This document shows positions 8,367-16,458 of a stretch of DNA of 64,000 nt, one piece after another. This DNA comes from Streptomyces rubrogriseus (GTDB lineage Bacteria > Actinomycetota > Actinomycetes > Streptomycetales > Streptomycetaceae): the NCBI RefSeq assembly GCF_027947575.1, contig NZ_CP116256.1, positions 4,588,001-4,652,000 of the forward strand, given 5' to 3'. Below the pieces are notes generated by a model that was not told the DNA's origin, did no database searches, and saw nothing but the letters and a program-made list of their open reading frames with translations. The stretch's first letter is position 1; each line of letters starts with the position of its first letter. A program made the translations under genes and the position numbers.

Positions 8367-8999
8367 ATGCGTGGACAGTTCACCGGCTGGCCGGAACAGG
8401 CCATGGACGTGTTGTGGCAGCTCCAGGGTGAACCGACCCACGCGATCCGGGAACGCCACCGCGCGGACCGCGAACGTCTGGTCCGGCAGCCGATGATCGC
8501 CCTGCTCAACGAGGTCGCGGACACCGACCCCCGGTACGAGGACTTCTCCGTCTGGCACTACCGCACCAACTCCTGGTGGTGGCAGCACCAGGGCGCGGTG
8601 ATCCGACTCGGCCGCAAGATCGAGATCGGTCTCCGGTTCGCCCTGGACGGCCTGCGGATCCAAGGCGCCTGGTGGTACCCCGATCCCGGCCAGGTGGACA
8701 TGTTCCGCAAAGCCGTGGCCTCCGAGGGGAGCGGTCGCGAACTGTCCGCCATCGTCGAGGACGTGCGGAACAAGGGCTACGACATCTCCGGGGACGTGAT
8801 GAAACGCCCCCCGCGCGGCTATCCGACGGACCACTCCCGTGTGGACCTGCTGCGCCACCGTTCGCTGATCGCCGCCCGGCCCCTCGGCTGCGAGGTGTGG
8901 CTGCACACGCCCGAGGCGGTCGAACGGGTCCTCTCGGCCGCCGCCGACCTGGACGCCCTCCTGATGTGGCTGGTCCGCCACGTGAAGCGCGCCCCCTGA
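8367..8999 (+). CDS. DUF2461 family protein
   Basis: The product (210 aa from ATG 8367) begins MRGQFTGWPEQAMDVLWQLQ, corresponding to the FxGF...A..FL start of the DUF2461/TIGR02453 family, and ends with its most typical block, KRPPRGYPTDHSRVDLLRHR followed by SLIAA. The middle differs from textbook members, lacking the usual FSKDKxPYK segment and instead having YRTNSWWWQHQG, so this is a divergent branch. No ribosome site precedes the ATG; CTATCCT about 10 nt upstream may serve as a -10 box for a leaderless mRNA. The biochemical function of the family is unknown. Confidence 0.7.
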   Translation: MRGQFTGWPEQAMDVLWQLQGEPTHAIRERHRADRERLVRQPMIALLNEVADTDPRYEDFSVWHYRTNSWWWQHQGAVIRLGRKIEIGLRFALDGLRIQGAWWYPDPGQVDMFRKAVASEGSGRELSAIVEDVRNKGYDISGDVMKRPPRGYPTDHSRVDLLRHRSLIAARPLGCEVWLHTPEAVERVLSAAADLDALLMWLVRHVKRAP

Positions 9000-9003
9000 C
9001 ACT

Positions 9004-9319
9004 CTCTGGGCTACGAGCGGTACGGCGCGCAGGGCGGCGACTGGGGTCCGCGGTGTCCGGGGCGCTGGGCGAGGTCACCCCCGGGCGGGTGGCCGCCGCG
9101 CACCTGAACCTGGGGTCCGTCGAGGCGGGCACCTTCGACGGCCCGACACCCGCGGAGCGGGCGAACCAGGCGGCGGAGGAGGTGCGGCGCACCGGCCGGG
9201 GATACCCGGCGATCCAGGCGACGAGGCCGCAGCCCCTCGGCTACGGCCTCCCCGACTCCCCCGCGGGCCAGGCCGCCTGGCCGCCGAGAGTGCGCGGCTT
9301 CTTCCGTCTCTACCGCTGA
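9004..9319 (+). pseudogene. Epoxide hydrolase (alpha/beta-hydrolase) remnant
   Basis: Immediately after the DUF2461 stop the plus strand reads LGYERYGAQGGDWG, which includes the GGDWG nucleophile-elbow motif of epoxide hydrolases (Asp nucleophile). A one-base frameshift follows, then SAVSGALGEVTPGRVAAAHL, NLGSVEAGTFDGPTPAERAN and ATRPQPLGYGLPDSPAGQAA. Similarity ends there and the frame closes at 9317-9319. The first third and the C-terminal part with the catalytic His are missing. The abrupt start indicates a deletion joining it to the DUF2461 gene. Confidence 0.7.
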
Positions 9320-9419
9320 CCGTCCACGGCGCGACAGTGCCCTCACTGCCTCGGGGCGCCAGGCCTGGTGGAGATGCTCCACGGTCGGAGCCCAGTGCGG
9401 AACTGACCGTCAGGGGCGC

Positions 9420-9716
9420 GCGTGTACGCCGATACCGCCGGAGACGGTGAGGTCGTCGCCCGCGAGGCCGGCGTCTCCCAGCGCACCCTGTTCCGATACT
9501 TCGGCTCCAAGGAAGACCTTCTCGGGGGCGACCAGGACAGGTTCGGGCGCGTCCTGGCGGACACCATCGGCGAGCAGCCCGCCGAAGCCGACCTCTGGGA
9601 AGTCCTGCGCGCGGGGATCTCAGGCCGTCCTGTCCGCCGCGGCAACGGCGACCCCGACAGTGCGACCGGGCCCTCTCCCCGCCGGGAGGCTCGCTCGGGG
9701 ACACTGGCCGCGCTGA
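9420..9716 (+). pseudogene. TetR-family regulator remnant
   Basis: The frame reads YADTAGDGEVVAREAGVSQR then TLFRYFGSKEDLLGGDQDRF, a TetR DNA-binding domain (helix-turn-helix with TLFRYFGSKEDLL), and continues GRVLADTIGEQPAEADLWEV before a frameshift near 9625 moves the continuation (QAVLSAAATATPTV) to another frame. The residues before YADT are lost and the ligand-binding domain is cut after about 40 residues. It faces the end of the MMPL exporter gene and may once have regulated it, which is inference from position. Nothing else is seen between 9320 and 9420. Confidence 0.65.
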
Positions 9717-9778
9717 CATGGCTCGGGTGCAGATGCGACGTCAGCGGGGCACGGGGTGCTCCGGTCTCCGGAGCCGCG

Positions 9779-12031
9779 CTACACGTCGTACGTGTCCGGC
9801 AGGGACGGCACGGTGTGCGGTGTGGGGTGGGGCAGGGCTCGGGGGTTCGTGGCCTGGCGCGTGAGCTGTTCGCCCTCTACGTCGACATTGGGCAGGATGC
9901 GCCGCAGGAAGCGCGGGAGCCACCATGCGTGATGGCCGAGCAGGGCCATTGCGGCCGGTACAAGGGTCATGCGCACGATGAAGGCGTCGACGAGGACGCC
10001 GACGGCCAGAGCCAGGCCCATGCCCTTGACGACCTGCATTTCCGCAAGGACGAAGCCGCCGAAGACGACGATCATGATGAGTGCGGCGGCGGTGACGACC
10101 CTGGAGCTGTGGCCGAAGCCGCGGATGACCGCTTCGGCGGGGGGCTTGCCGCGGGTGTACTCCTCGCGCATGCGGGAGACGAGGAAGACTTCGTAGTCCA
10201 TGGCCAGGCCGAACAGGATGCCCACGAGCAGCATGGGCAGGAAACTCAGGACGGGCCCGGTCTCCGCGATGCCGAGAGGACCGGCCAGCCAGCCCCACTG
10301 GAAGACCGCCACCAGGACGCCCAGAGAGGCCCCGAGGGAGAGCAGGAAGCCGAGTGCGGCCTTCAGCGGTACGGCGATGGCCCGGAAGACGACGGTGAGC
10401 AGCAACAGGGCCAGGCCCATCACCAGCAGGCAGTAGACGGGCAGGGCGGCGGAGAGCTTGTCGGCCACGTCGATGTTGACCGCGGTGTTGCCGGTGACGT
10501 TCAGCCGGGTGCCCGTTTGCCGCTCGATGCCGTCGCGCGCACTGCGGATCTCGGACAGGACGGTGGCGGTGGCCCGCGTATCGGGGCCGGAGGAAGGGGT
10601 GACCTGGATCAGAACGGAGTTGCCCGAGTCGGAGGCGATGGGCGGAGAGACGGAGGCGACGCCGGGGAGGTTCTTGATCCGGTCGGCTGCTTGCTGTGCG
10701 GCGGCGGTCGTGGTGGCCCTGTCGGGGCCCTGGGCCAGGACGACCAGGGGGCCGCTGTGGCCGGGACCGAAGCTGTCGTCGATCAGTTTCTGGGCGCGGC
10801 CTGCGGAGCTGTGCGGGTCCGGGCCGCCGCCGAGTCCGAGTTGCAGATCGGTGACCGGGACGCTGAGGAATCCCAGGCCCAGGGCGCACAGGATCAGCAC
10901 TCGCCAGGGCCGGCGGGTGGTCGCCGTGGCCCAGCGGCGGGCCGCGGCGGGCCGCCGGGGATCGGCCTGTCGCCGTTCGGCGCGTGCGGCGGAGCGGGCC
11001 AGCGCCGGAACGCGGCTGGAGGTGATGCGCTGCCCCATGAAGCCCAGGAGGGCAGGTAGCAGGGTGGTGGCGATCAGGACGGACACCACGACGGTGGCGG
11101 CGGCGCCCAGGCCCATGACGGTGAGGAAGGGGATGTTCACCACGGCGAGGGCGGCCAGGGCGATGACGACGGTGGCTCCGGCGAAGACCACCGCGCCGCC
11201 GGCGGTGCCGGTGGCCAGAGCCGCCGACTCCTCCGGATCCATCCCCTGGCGGACCTGGATCTGGTGACGGGAGACGATGAACAGGGCGTAGTCGATGCCG
11301 ACGGCCAGGCCCAGCATCACCGACAGGGTGATGGAGGTGCTGTCCATGGTGATCACGCTGGTCGTCGCGAGGAGGGACAGCACACCGATCGCCACGCCGA
11401 CCAGGGCGGTCACGATCGGGATGAGGGCGGTGCGCAGGGACCGGAAGACGAGGACGAGAACGGCCAGGGCGATCAGAACGCCGATGATCTCTGTCGGACC
11501 CATGATCGCGGTCGAGGGGGAGAAAGCGTCCCCGCCCGTCTCGACGGCGAGTCCCGCGGTGCGGGCCCGCTGCGCCGCGTCCTCCAGGGTGAGCAAGGTC
11601 GATTCGGGGATGTCCTCGGCCTTTTCGGCGTCGAAGACGATCTCGGTGATGCCGGTGCGGCCGTCGGAGGAGACGGTGCCGCTCCGGGCGGCGGGACCGG
11701 TCACCGAGACCACGCCGGGGGTGTCGGCGGCCGTTGCGGACAGGTCGGCGACCGCCTGCGCGGGGGCAGCCGCGGTGATCTTCTGTCCGGCGGGCGCCTG
11801 TATGACGATCTTGCCGGTGACATGCGACTCGTCGGTGGAGGGGAACTCCTCCTCCATGACGTCGAGGGCGCGTTGGGCTTCGGTGCCCGGGATGGTGGTG
11901 GCGGAGGCGAACGGCTTCATCACACCCAGCGCGGTCACCGCCACCACCGCGAGCAGACCGAGCCAGGCGGCGAGGACGGCCTTGCGGTGCCGGAAGCACC
12001 CACGGCCGAGCCGGTAGAGCAATGTGGACAC
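9779..12031 (-). CDS. MMPL-family RND-type membrane exporter
   Basis: The start is taken as the GTG at 12031 (VSTLLYRLGRGCFRHRKAVL), behind CTGGGGGCTTTTGC. The 750 aa product has the two-fold MMPL architecture: a first helix (AVLAAWLGLLAVVAVTALGV), a large extracytoplasmic loop, five helices including the GIDYALFIVSRHQ motif (about 240), a second loop, then five helices including the matching GLAMDYEVFLVSRMREEYTR (about 600). The paired Asp-Tyr residues correspond to the proton-relay positions of MmpL proteins. Substrates in actinomycetes are lipids, siderophores or drugs; nothing here chooses among them. It diverges from the two-component system at 12273, a common arrangement for a regulated exporter. 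Confidence 0.88.
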   Translation of the reverse strand: MSTLLYRLGRGCFRHRKAVLAAWLGLLAVVAVTALGVMKPFASATTIPGTEAQRALDVMEEEFPSTDESHVTGKIVIQAPAGQKITAAAPAQAVADLSATAADTPGVVSVTGPAARSGTVSSDGRTGITEIVFDAEKAEDIPESTLLTLEDAAQRARTAGLAVETGGDAFSPSTAIMGPTEIIGVLIALAVLVLVFRSLRTALIPIVTALVGVAIGVLSLLATTSVITMDSTSITLSVMLGLAVGIDYALFIVSRHQIQVRQGMDPEESAALATGTAGGAVVFAGATVVIALAALAVVNIPFLTVMGLGAAATVVVSVLIATTLLPALLGFMGQRITSSRVPALARSAARAERRQADPRRPAAARRWATATTRRPWRVLILCALGLGFLSVPVTDLQLGLGGGPDPHSSAGRAQKLIDDSFGPGHSGPLVVLAQGPDRATTTAAAQQAADRIKNLPGVASVSPPIASDSGNSVLIQVTPSSGPDTRATATVLSEIRSARDGIERQTGTRLNVTGNTAVNIDVADKLSAALPVYCLLVMGLALLLLTVVFRAIAVPLKAALGFLLSLGASLGVLVAVFQWGWLAGPLGIAETGPVLSFLPMLLVGILFGLAMDYEVFLVSRMREEYTRGKPPAEAVIRGFGHSSRVVTAAALIMIVVFGGFVLAEMQVVKGMGLALAVGVLVDAFIVRMTLVPAAMALLGHHAWWLPRFLRRILPNVDVEGEQLTRQATNPRALPHPTPHTVPSLPDTYDV

Positions 12032-12272
12032 GCAAAAGCCCCCAGATGATGTGCTGACGAGAGAAGGACGAGGGGGCCCGGCCGGCTCGTCCCTTGAACC
12101 GACCGGGCCAGGCCCGCTACGAGGCGTCACTCACGCTAGAACGGCGGTTCGGGCGACAGCGCCGGATCGGGGCCCGGACGGCCCTCTTCCCACGAAACTC
12201 ACATGGAAGACGGAGCGGAGATCGGACACGATCGAACAGAACACCGATGCTCAGCAGGAAGCGAAGTCCCCG

Positions 12273-13010
12273 ATGCCAGACGATGCCACAGCACACACCG
12301 ACTCCGGCCGTGCTCCCGGCCCGGCTGTCGAAGGAAGGCTGCTCGTGGTCGACGACGAACCGGCGATCCTCGACACGCTCAGCCGGTTCCTGCGCTTCGT
12401 CGGCTACGACGTGCGCACCGCGACGACCGCTCACGAAGCGCTCGCCGCCGCGCGTGACTTCCTCCCCGAGCTGATCCTGCTGGATGTGATGCTGCCCGAC
12501 GGAGACGGCTTCGAGGTCATGCACCGTCTGCGCCAGGACGGCCTGCCGCATGCCGTGGTCTTCCTCACCGCCCGTGACACACGCAAGGACCTGGTCCACG
12601 GCCTGACAGCGGGAGGCGACGACTACATCACCAAGCCCTTCGGTCTGGACGAGGTCGCCGCCCGTGTCCAGGCCGTGCTGCGCCGCACCCGGCCCCGGGC
12701 CGGCACCGACCCGGTCCTGCGCGTCGCGGACCTGGAACTCGACTCCGCCACCTACACCGTCCGCCGGGCCGGCAGCGTCGTCGACCTGTCACCGACGGAG
12801 TTCCGCCTGCTGCGCTACCTCATGCTGCACCGCGGGCGCGTCGTCCCCCGCGCTCAGTTGCTCGACCACGTGTGGTCCTACGACTTCAACGGCGACGACA
12901 CCGTCGTCGCCACGTACATCAGTTACCTGCGCCGCAAGATCGACAGCCTCGGCCCCGCCCTGATCCACACTCAGCGCGGCGTCGGCTACGGCATCCGGGA
13001 ACCCCGATGA
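12273..13010 (+). CDS. OmpR/PhoB-type response regulator
   Basis: The 245 aa product starts at ATG 12273, with AGGAAG about 13 nt upstream. The receiver domain (about 22-135) has the acidic pair in LLVVDDEP (27-28), the phospho-acceptor Asp-71 in ILLDVMLPDGDGF and the conserved Lys in DDYITKPFG. The C-terminal winged helix (about 150-243) carries LELDSATYTVRRAG, LSPTEFRLLRYLMLHRGRVV and the recognition region VVATYISYLRRKID. It overlaps the kinase gene by 4 nt (ATGA), so the two are translationally coupled. It lies 241 bp from the divergent MMPL exporter, its most likely target by position. Confidence 0.92.
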   Translation: MPDDATAHTDSGRAPGPAVEGRLLVVDDEPAILDTLSRFLRFVGYDVRTATTAHEALAAARDFLPELILLDVMLPDGDGFEVMHRLRQDGLPHAVVFLTARDTRKDLVHGLTAGGDDYITKPFGLDEVAARVQAVLRRTRPRAGTDPVLRVADLELDSATYTVRRAGSVVDLSPTEFRLLRYLMLHRGRVVPRAQLLDHVWSYDFNGDDTVVATYISYLRRKIDSLGPALIHTQRGVGYGIREPR

Positions 13011-14161
13011 CCCCTGCGGCCCGACCCTCCCGCACTCCCCCTCACAGGGAGATCGCGCGCCTGCGTGCCGCTGTGGCCGCGGGGCGGGGCAGGCGGCTTC
13101 TGCGGCGGCGGCCGCTGCGCACCCGGATCGGCGCCCTCGTCACGGCCCTGTGCGCACTCGCCCTCGCCGCCACCGCCCTGGCCTGGCTCGCTACGGCCAA
13201 CGGGGTCGTCATCGTGGCGACCGAACTGGCCGGCCTGTGCATGGTGGCCGTGGTCAGCAGCCTGGCGGTCCGGCGGGCACTGCGGCCTCTGGAGCACGCC
13301 GCCGATACCGCGGACACCATCGCCTCCGGCGATCTCACCCGCCGGATCACCGCGGCCGACACCGCCCCCACCACCGAGGTCGGCCGTCTCGCGCACGCGC
13401 TGAACGGCATGCTCGACCAGATCCAAGGCGCCATGGCCGCACGCGAGGCATCCGAAGAACGCATGCGCCGCTTCGTCGCGGACGCCTCCCACGAGCTGCG
13501 CACCCCGCTGCAGGCCCTGCGCGGCTACACCGAGCTCTACCAGCACGGAGCACTGCCCGACAGAGCCTCCGTCGACGACGCCATCGACCGCATGCACGGG
13601 GAAGTGCGGCGCATGGGCAAACTCGTCGAAGCCCTGCTGATGCTCGCCCGCCTCGACGAGGAAGGCGAAGCGCCTCTGGAGCCCGTCGACCTCAGCCGCA
13701 TCGTCACCGACTCCGTCCGCGACGCCGCGGCCGTCGAACCCGCCCGCTCCTACACACTGCGCGTCCAGGACAGCGTCATCGTCCTCGGCGACGAGGCGCA
13801 ACTGCGCAGCCTGCTCGCCAATCTCCTGAGCAACGTCCGCATGCACACACCGCCCGCCGCACCCTGCACCGTCGAACTGCGCACCGGCGACAGCAAGGTC
13901 ACCCTCGCCGTCCAGGACAGCGGACCCGGCATCCCCGTCCACGCCGTCGGCCATGTCTTCGACCGCTTCTACCGCGCCGACGAAGGCCGCAGCCGCACCC
14001 ACGGCGGCACCGGCCTCGGCCTGGCCATCACCGCCGCCATCGTCGAGCACCACCACGCCCACATCGACCTCGACAGCCGGCTGGACCACGGCACACGGAT
14101 CAGCGTCGCCTTCCCCGAGCCCGAGCCCGAGCCCGAAGCCGATCACGGCTCCGCAACCTGA
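13007..14161 (+). CDS. Sensor histidine kinase of the OmpR-type pair
   Basis: The 384 aa kinase has a basic N-terminus, two closely spaced membrane helices (about 40-62 and 66-88) with almost no extracytoplasmic loop, a HAMP domain (about 90-145, RRALRPLEHAADTADTIASG), a HisKA domain with His-162 in FVADASHELRTPL, and an HATPase domain with the N box NLLSNVRMHTP, DSGPGIP and GGTGLGLAI. Lacking a sensor loop, it probably senses membrane state or cytoplasmic signals. The C-terminus ends in a Pro-Glu repeat (PEPEPEPE). It is coupled to the upstream response regulator through ATGA and its last 19 bp overlap the convergent XRE remnant. Confidence 0.92.
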   Translation: MTPAARPSRTPPHREIARLRAAVAAGRGRRLLRRRPLRTRIGALVTALCALALAATALAWLATANGVVIVATELAGLCMVAVVSSLAVRRALRPLEHAADTADTIASGDLTRRITAADTAPTTEVGRLAHALNGMLDQIQGAMAAREASEERMRRFVADASHELRTPLQALRGYTELYQHGALPDRASVDDAIDRMHGEVRRMGKLVEALLMLARLDEEGEAPLEPVDLSRIVTDSVRDAAAVEPARSYTLRVQDSVIVLGDEAQLRSLLANLLSNVRMHTPPAAPCTVELRTGDSKVTLAVQDSGPGIPVHAVGHVFDRFYRADEGRSRTHGGTGLGLAITAAIVEHHHAHIDLDSRLDHGTRISVAFPEPEPEPEADHGSAT

Positions 14162-14998
14162 CCCCGGTTGACCGCCGCAGCTCCCTGCCGTGTGGGCTCA
14201 GCCGGTGTCCCGGGTGCGCGGGGTCGGCGCCTCGGGCTGGGTGCTGTCCAGCTGGCGAGGAGTCGGAGCCGTTCTTCGGATCGGGTGCCGGGTTCGGCGG
14301 TGTAGATGGTCAGGTCGTGCATCGCCCGGTCGGACAAGGGCGGATCCAGTGACTGGTACGTCAGCTCCAGGTCGCCCGCCTCGGGGTGGCGCAGCCGCTT
14401 GACGCCGTCGTGGCGGATACGGACGTCGTGGGCGGCCCACTGCTTGCGGAACTCGGGGCTGAGTGTGGAGAGTTCACCGATGAGTTCCCGCAGGGCACGG
14501 TCGTGGGGCTCTCGTCCGGCCTCGGCGCGCAGCAGTGCGACGGTGGCGTGGCAGGCGGCGTACCAGTCGACGAAGAAGCGCCGGGCGACGGGGTCCAGGA
14601 AGTGGAAGCGGGCGATGTTGGCGCGGCCGTACTCGCTGGTGGTCGCGCTGTCGAACATGGGCGCGTGGACGGCCCGTGCGAGTGTGTTGTGGGCGATGAC
14701 GTCCATGCGGCCGTTGCGTACGAAGGCGGAGGACATCGTCATGGAGTCCAGCAGCCACTGAACCCGGGGCGGGACGGGGACGTCCTTGCGTCGCGCGGGG
14801 GTGCGGCGTGCGGGCTGGGCGGCGCGGGCCAGGTCGAAGAGGTAGGTGCGTTCGTCCTCGTCGAGTTTCAGGGCTTCGGCGACGGCGGCGAGAACGTCTT
14901 CGGAGACGCCGCTGATGTGGCCCCTCTCCAGCCGGATGTACCACTCGGTACTGACGCCGGCGAGGACGGCGACCTCTTCGCGGCGCAGGCACCTGTGG
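14143..14998 (-). pseudogene. XRE regulator with MmyB-like domain, 5' truncated
   Basis: The minus-strand frame is open from about 14998 to 14143. It encodes the second half of an XRE helix-turn-helix (LRREEVAVLAGVSTEWYIRL, ERGHISGVSEDVLAAVAEAL), a linker and the MmyB-like ligand-binding domain (VQWLLDSMTMSSAFVRNGRM, DVIAHNTLARAVHAPMF, FHFLDPVARRFFVDWYAACH, LELTYQSLDPPLSD). The first about 35 residues and any start codon are missing: the frame is blocked by TAG just upstream, where sequence of an alcohol dehydrogenase begins on the other strand. An internal ATG at 14742 would remove the DNA-binding domain. An intact relative lies at 44055-44909. Confidence 0.8.
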
Positions 14999-15913
14999 CC
15001 CTACGGTTCGATGACTACGGCCGACGGTCCGGTACGGATGGGACACGAGTCCATCGGCATCGTCGAGGACACCGGATCCGAGGTGAGCACCGTCAAGCGG
15101 GGCGATCTGGTGGTCGCGCCGTTCGCCATCTCCGACAACACCTGTGTCTTCTGCCGCGAGGGCCTGCACACCTCCTGCGAACACCCGCACGCCGGGTTCT
15201 GGGACGGCATGCCCGAGGAAGGCGGCCAGGCCCAAGCGACCCGCGTCCCGCTCGCCGACGGCACCCTGGTCAAGCTGCCCGTCGCCGCCGACTCCGCCCT
15301 CATGCCCTCCCTGCTCACCCTCTCGGACGTCTTCGGCACCGGCCACCACGCCGCCGTCGCGGGCGGGGTCGACCAGCGCACCAGTGTCACCGTCATCGGC
15401 GACGGCGCCGTCGGTCTGCTGGGCGTGCTGACGGCCAGGCTCCTGGGCGCCGAGCGGATCATCCTCATGGGCCGGCACCAGGCGCGCACCGATCTCGGCC
15501 GGGACTTCGGTGCCACCGACGTCGTCTCGGCACGCGGCGCGGACGGCATCGAGGCCGTCCGTGACCTGACCGGCGGCCAGGGCACCCATGTGGTTCTCGA
15601 GTGTGTGGGCGCGATGCCCGCCTACGAGCAGGCCGTCGGCATCGTCCGCCCGGGCGGCGTGATCAGCCGGGTCGGTGTCCCGCAGTACGAGCAGGCCCCG
15701 GTCGGCTTCGGCAGCCTCTTCGGCCGCAACATCCGCCTGACCGGCGGGCCGGCCCCCACCCGCGCCTACATCGAGGAGCTGATGCCCGCCATTCTCGACG
15801 GCACCATCGAACCGGGCCGGGTCTTCGACGCCACCACCGACCTCGGCGGTGTCCCGGCCGGCTACCAGGACATGGCCGACCGCCGGTCCCTCAAGGTTCT
15901 CGTCCAGCCCTGA
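14994..15913 (+). pseudogene. Zinc-dependent alcohol dehydrogenase, 5' truncated
   Basis: The plus strand encodes about 305 residues of a zinc medium-chain dehydrogenase: LWPYGSMTTADGPVRMGHES, the structural-zinc cysteines in CVFCREGLHTSC, the Rossmann motif VTVIGDGAVGLLGVLTARLL, and a full C-terminus (VPAGYQDMADRRSLKVLVQP). The usual first about 45 residues, including the catalytic-zinc Cys of the CGSD motif, are absent. The sequence starts exactly where the truncated XRE gene on the opposite strand loses its own beginning. Upstream open frame exists only as antisense of that gene. An in-frame ATG at 15012 could give a shortened protein, but without the zinc ligand activity is unlikely. Confidence 0.78.
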
Positions 15914-15958
15914 CCCGACGCCCCCGGAGGACAGGAGCGGCCGTCACGCTGCTCCTCC

Positions 15959-15993
15959 ATCTATATAAGTTATCTATATAAAACTGCTATGCT
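15959..15993 (+). promoter_or_regulatory. AT-rich direct repeats and leaderless promoter of the MarR-MFS operon
   Basis: Two exact copies of ATCTATATAA (15959-15968 and 15972-15981) lie 13 bp apart, an extreme AT patch in GC-rich DNA. They are followed by TATGCT at 15988-15993, six bases before the ATG at 16000, the spacing of a leaderless -10 box. The repeats cover the -35 region, so binding there would block transcription. The MarR product encoded immediately downstream is the obvious candidate repressor (inference). Confidence 0.55.
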
Positions 15994-15999
15994 TCGGGC

Positions 16000-16458
16000 A
16001 TGAGTCGTCAAGACGCCGCTGCCGGCGCGTCCTCCGCCATCGGGGCAGCCCTCTACAGCCTGGCCACCAGGGCCGCGAGACGCCTGCCTCGGGACATGAG
16101 CCTGACGTCCGCCGCCACCTTGGCCACCCTGGCCCGGACCGGCCCGCGGCGCATCACCGATCTGGCCGCGGTCGAGGGCGTCACCCAGCCCGCGATGACC
16201 GCCCTGGTCCGGGTGATGGAGGAGTCGGGCCTGGTGGAGCGGCGGGGCGACGCGGCCGACAAGCGGGTCACGCTGGTGTGTCTGACCGAGGCCGGCGCCG
16301 CGTATGTGCGGACGCGGCACCAGGCGGGCGTGCACGCGTTCGAGCGGTTGATCGGTGAGCTCACCGGCGACGAGGTCGAGGCGCTGGTGGCCGCCCTTCC
16401 GGCGCTGAAGCATCTGGCGGAGCTCGAGAGCCAGGACCGCGAAGGGCCGAAACGATGA
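16000..16458 (+). CDS. MarR-family regulator
   Basis: The 152 aa product has the winged-helix core of MarR proteins: LTSAATLATLARTGPRRITD, recognition helix VTQPAMTALVRVMEESGLVE, and the beta-wing RRGDAADKRVTLVCLTEAG with the conserved D-x-R contact. Terminal helices would form the dimer interface. Its stop overlaps the start of the MFS transporter gene (ATGA at 16455-16458), so regulator and exporter are co-translated, the usual layout for autoregulated drug-efflux control. A probable operator lies at 15959-15981. The inducer cannot be predicted. Confidence 0.88.
   Translation: MSRQDAAAGASSAIGAALYSLATRAARRLPRDMSLTSAATLATLARTGPRRITDLAAVEGVTQPAMTALVRVMEESGLVERRGDAADKRVTLVCLTEAGAAYVRTRHQAGVHAFERLIGELTGDEVEALVAALPALKHLAELESQDREGPKR

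Noticed and set aside
8211-9002. Minus-strand frame opposite the DUF2461 gene
   Set aside because: The plus strand matches DUF2461 and the minus frame has no recognisable similarity or ribosome site.
9422-11059. Long plus-strand frame of 545 codons over the MMPL gene
   Set aside because: Apart from its first about 70 codons (the TetR remnant) it is the antisense shadow of the MMPL gene, with skewed Gly/Glu/Asp composition and no motifs.
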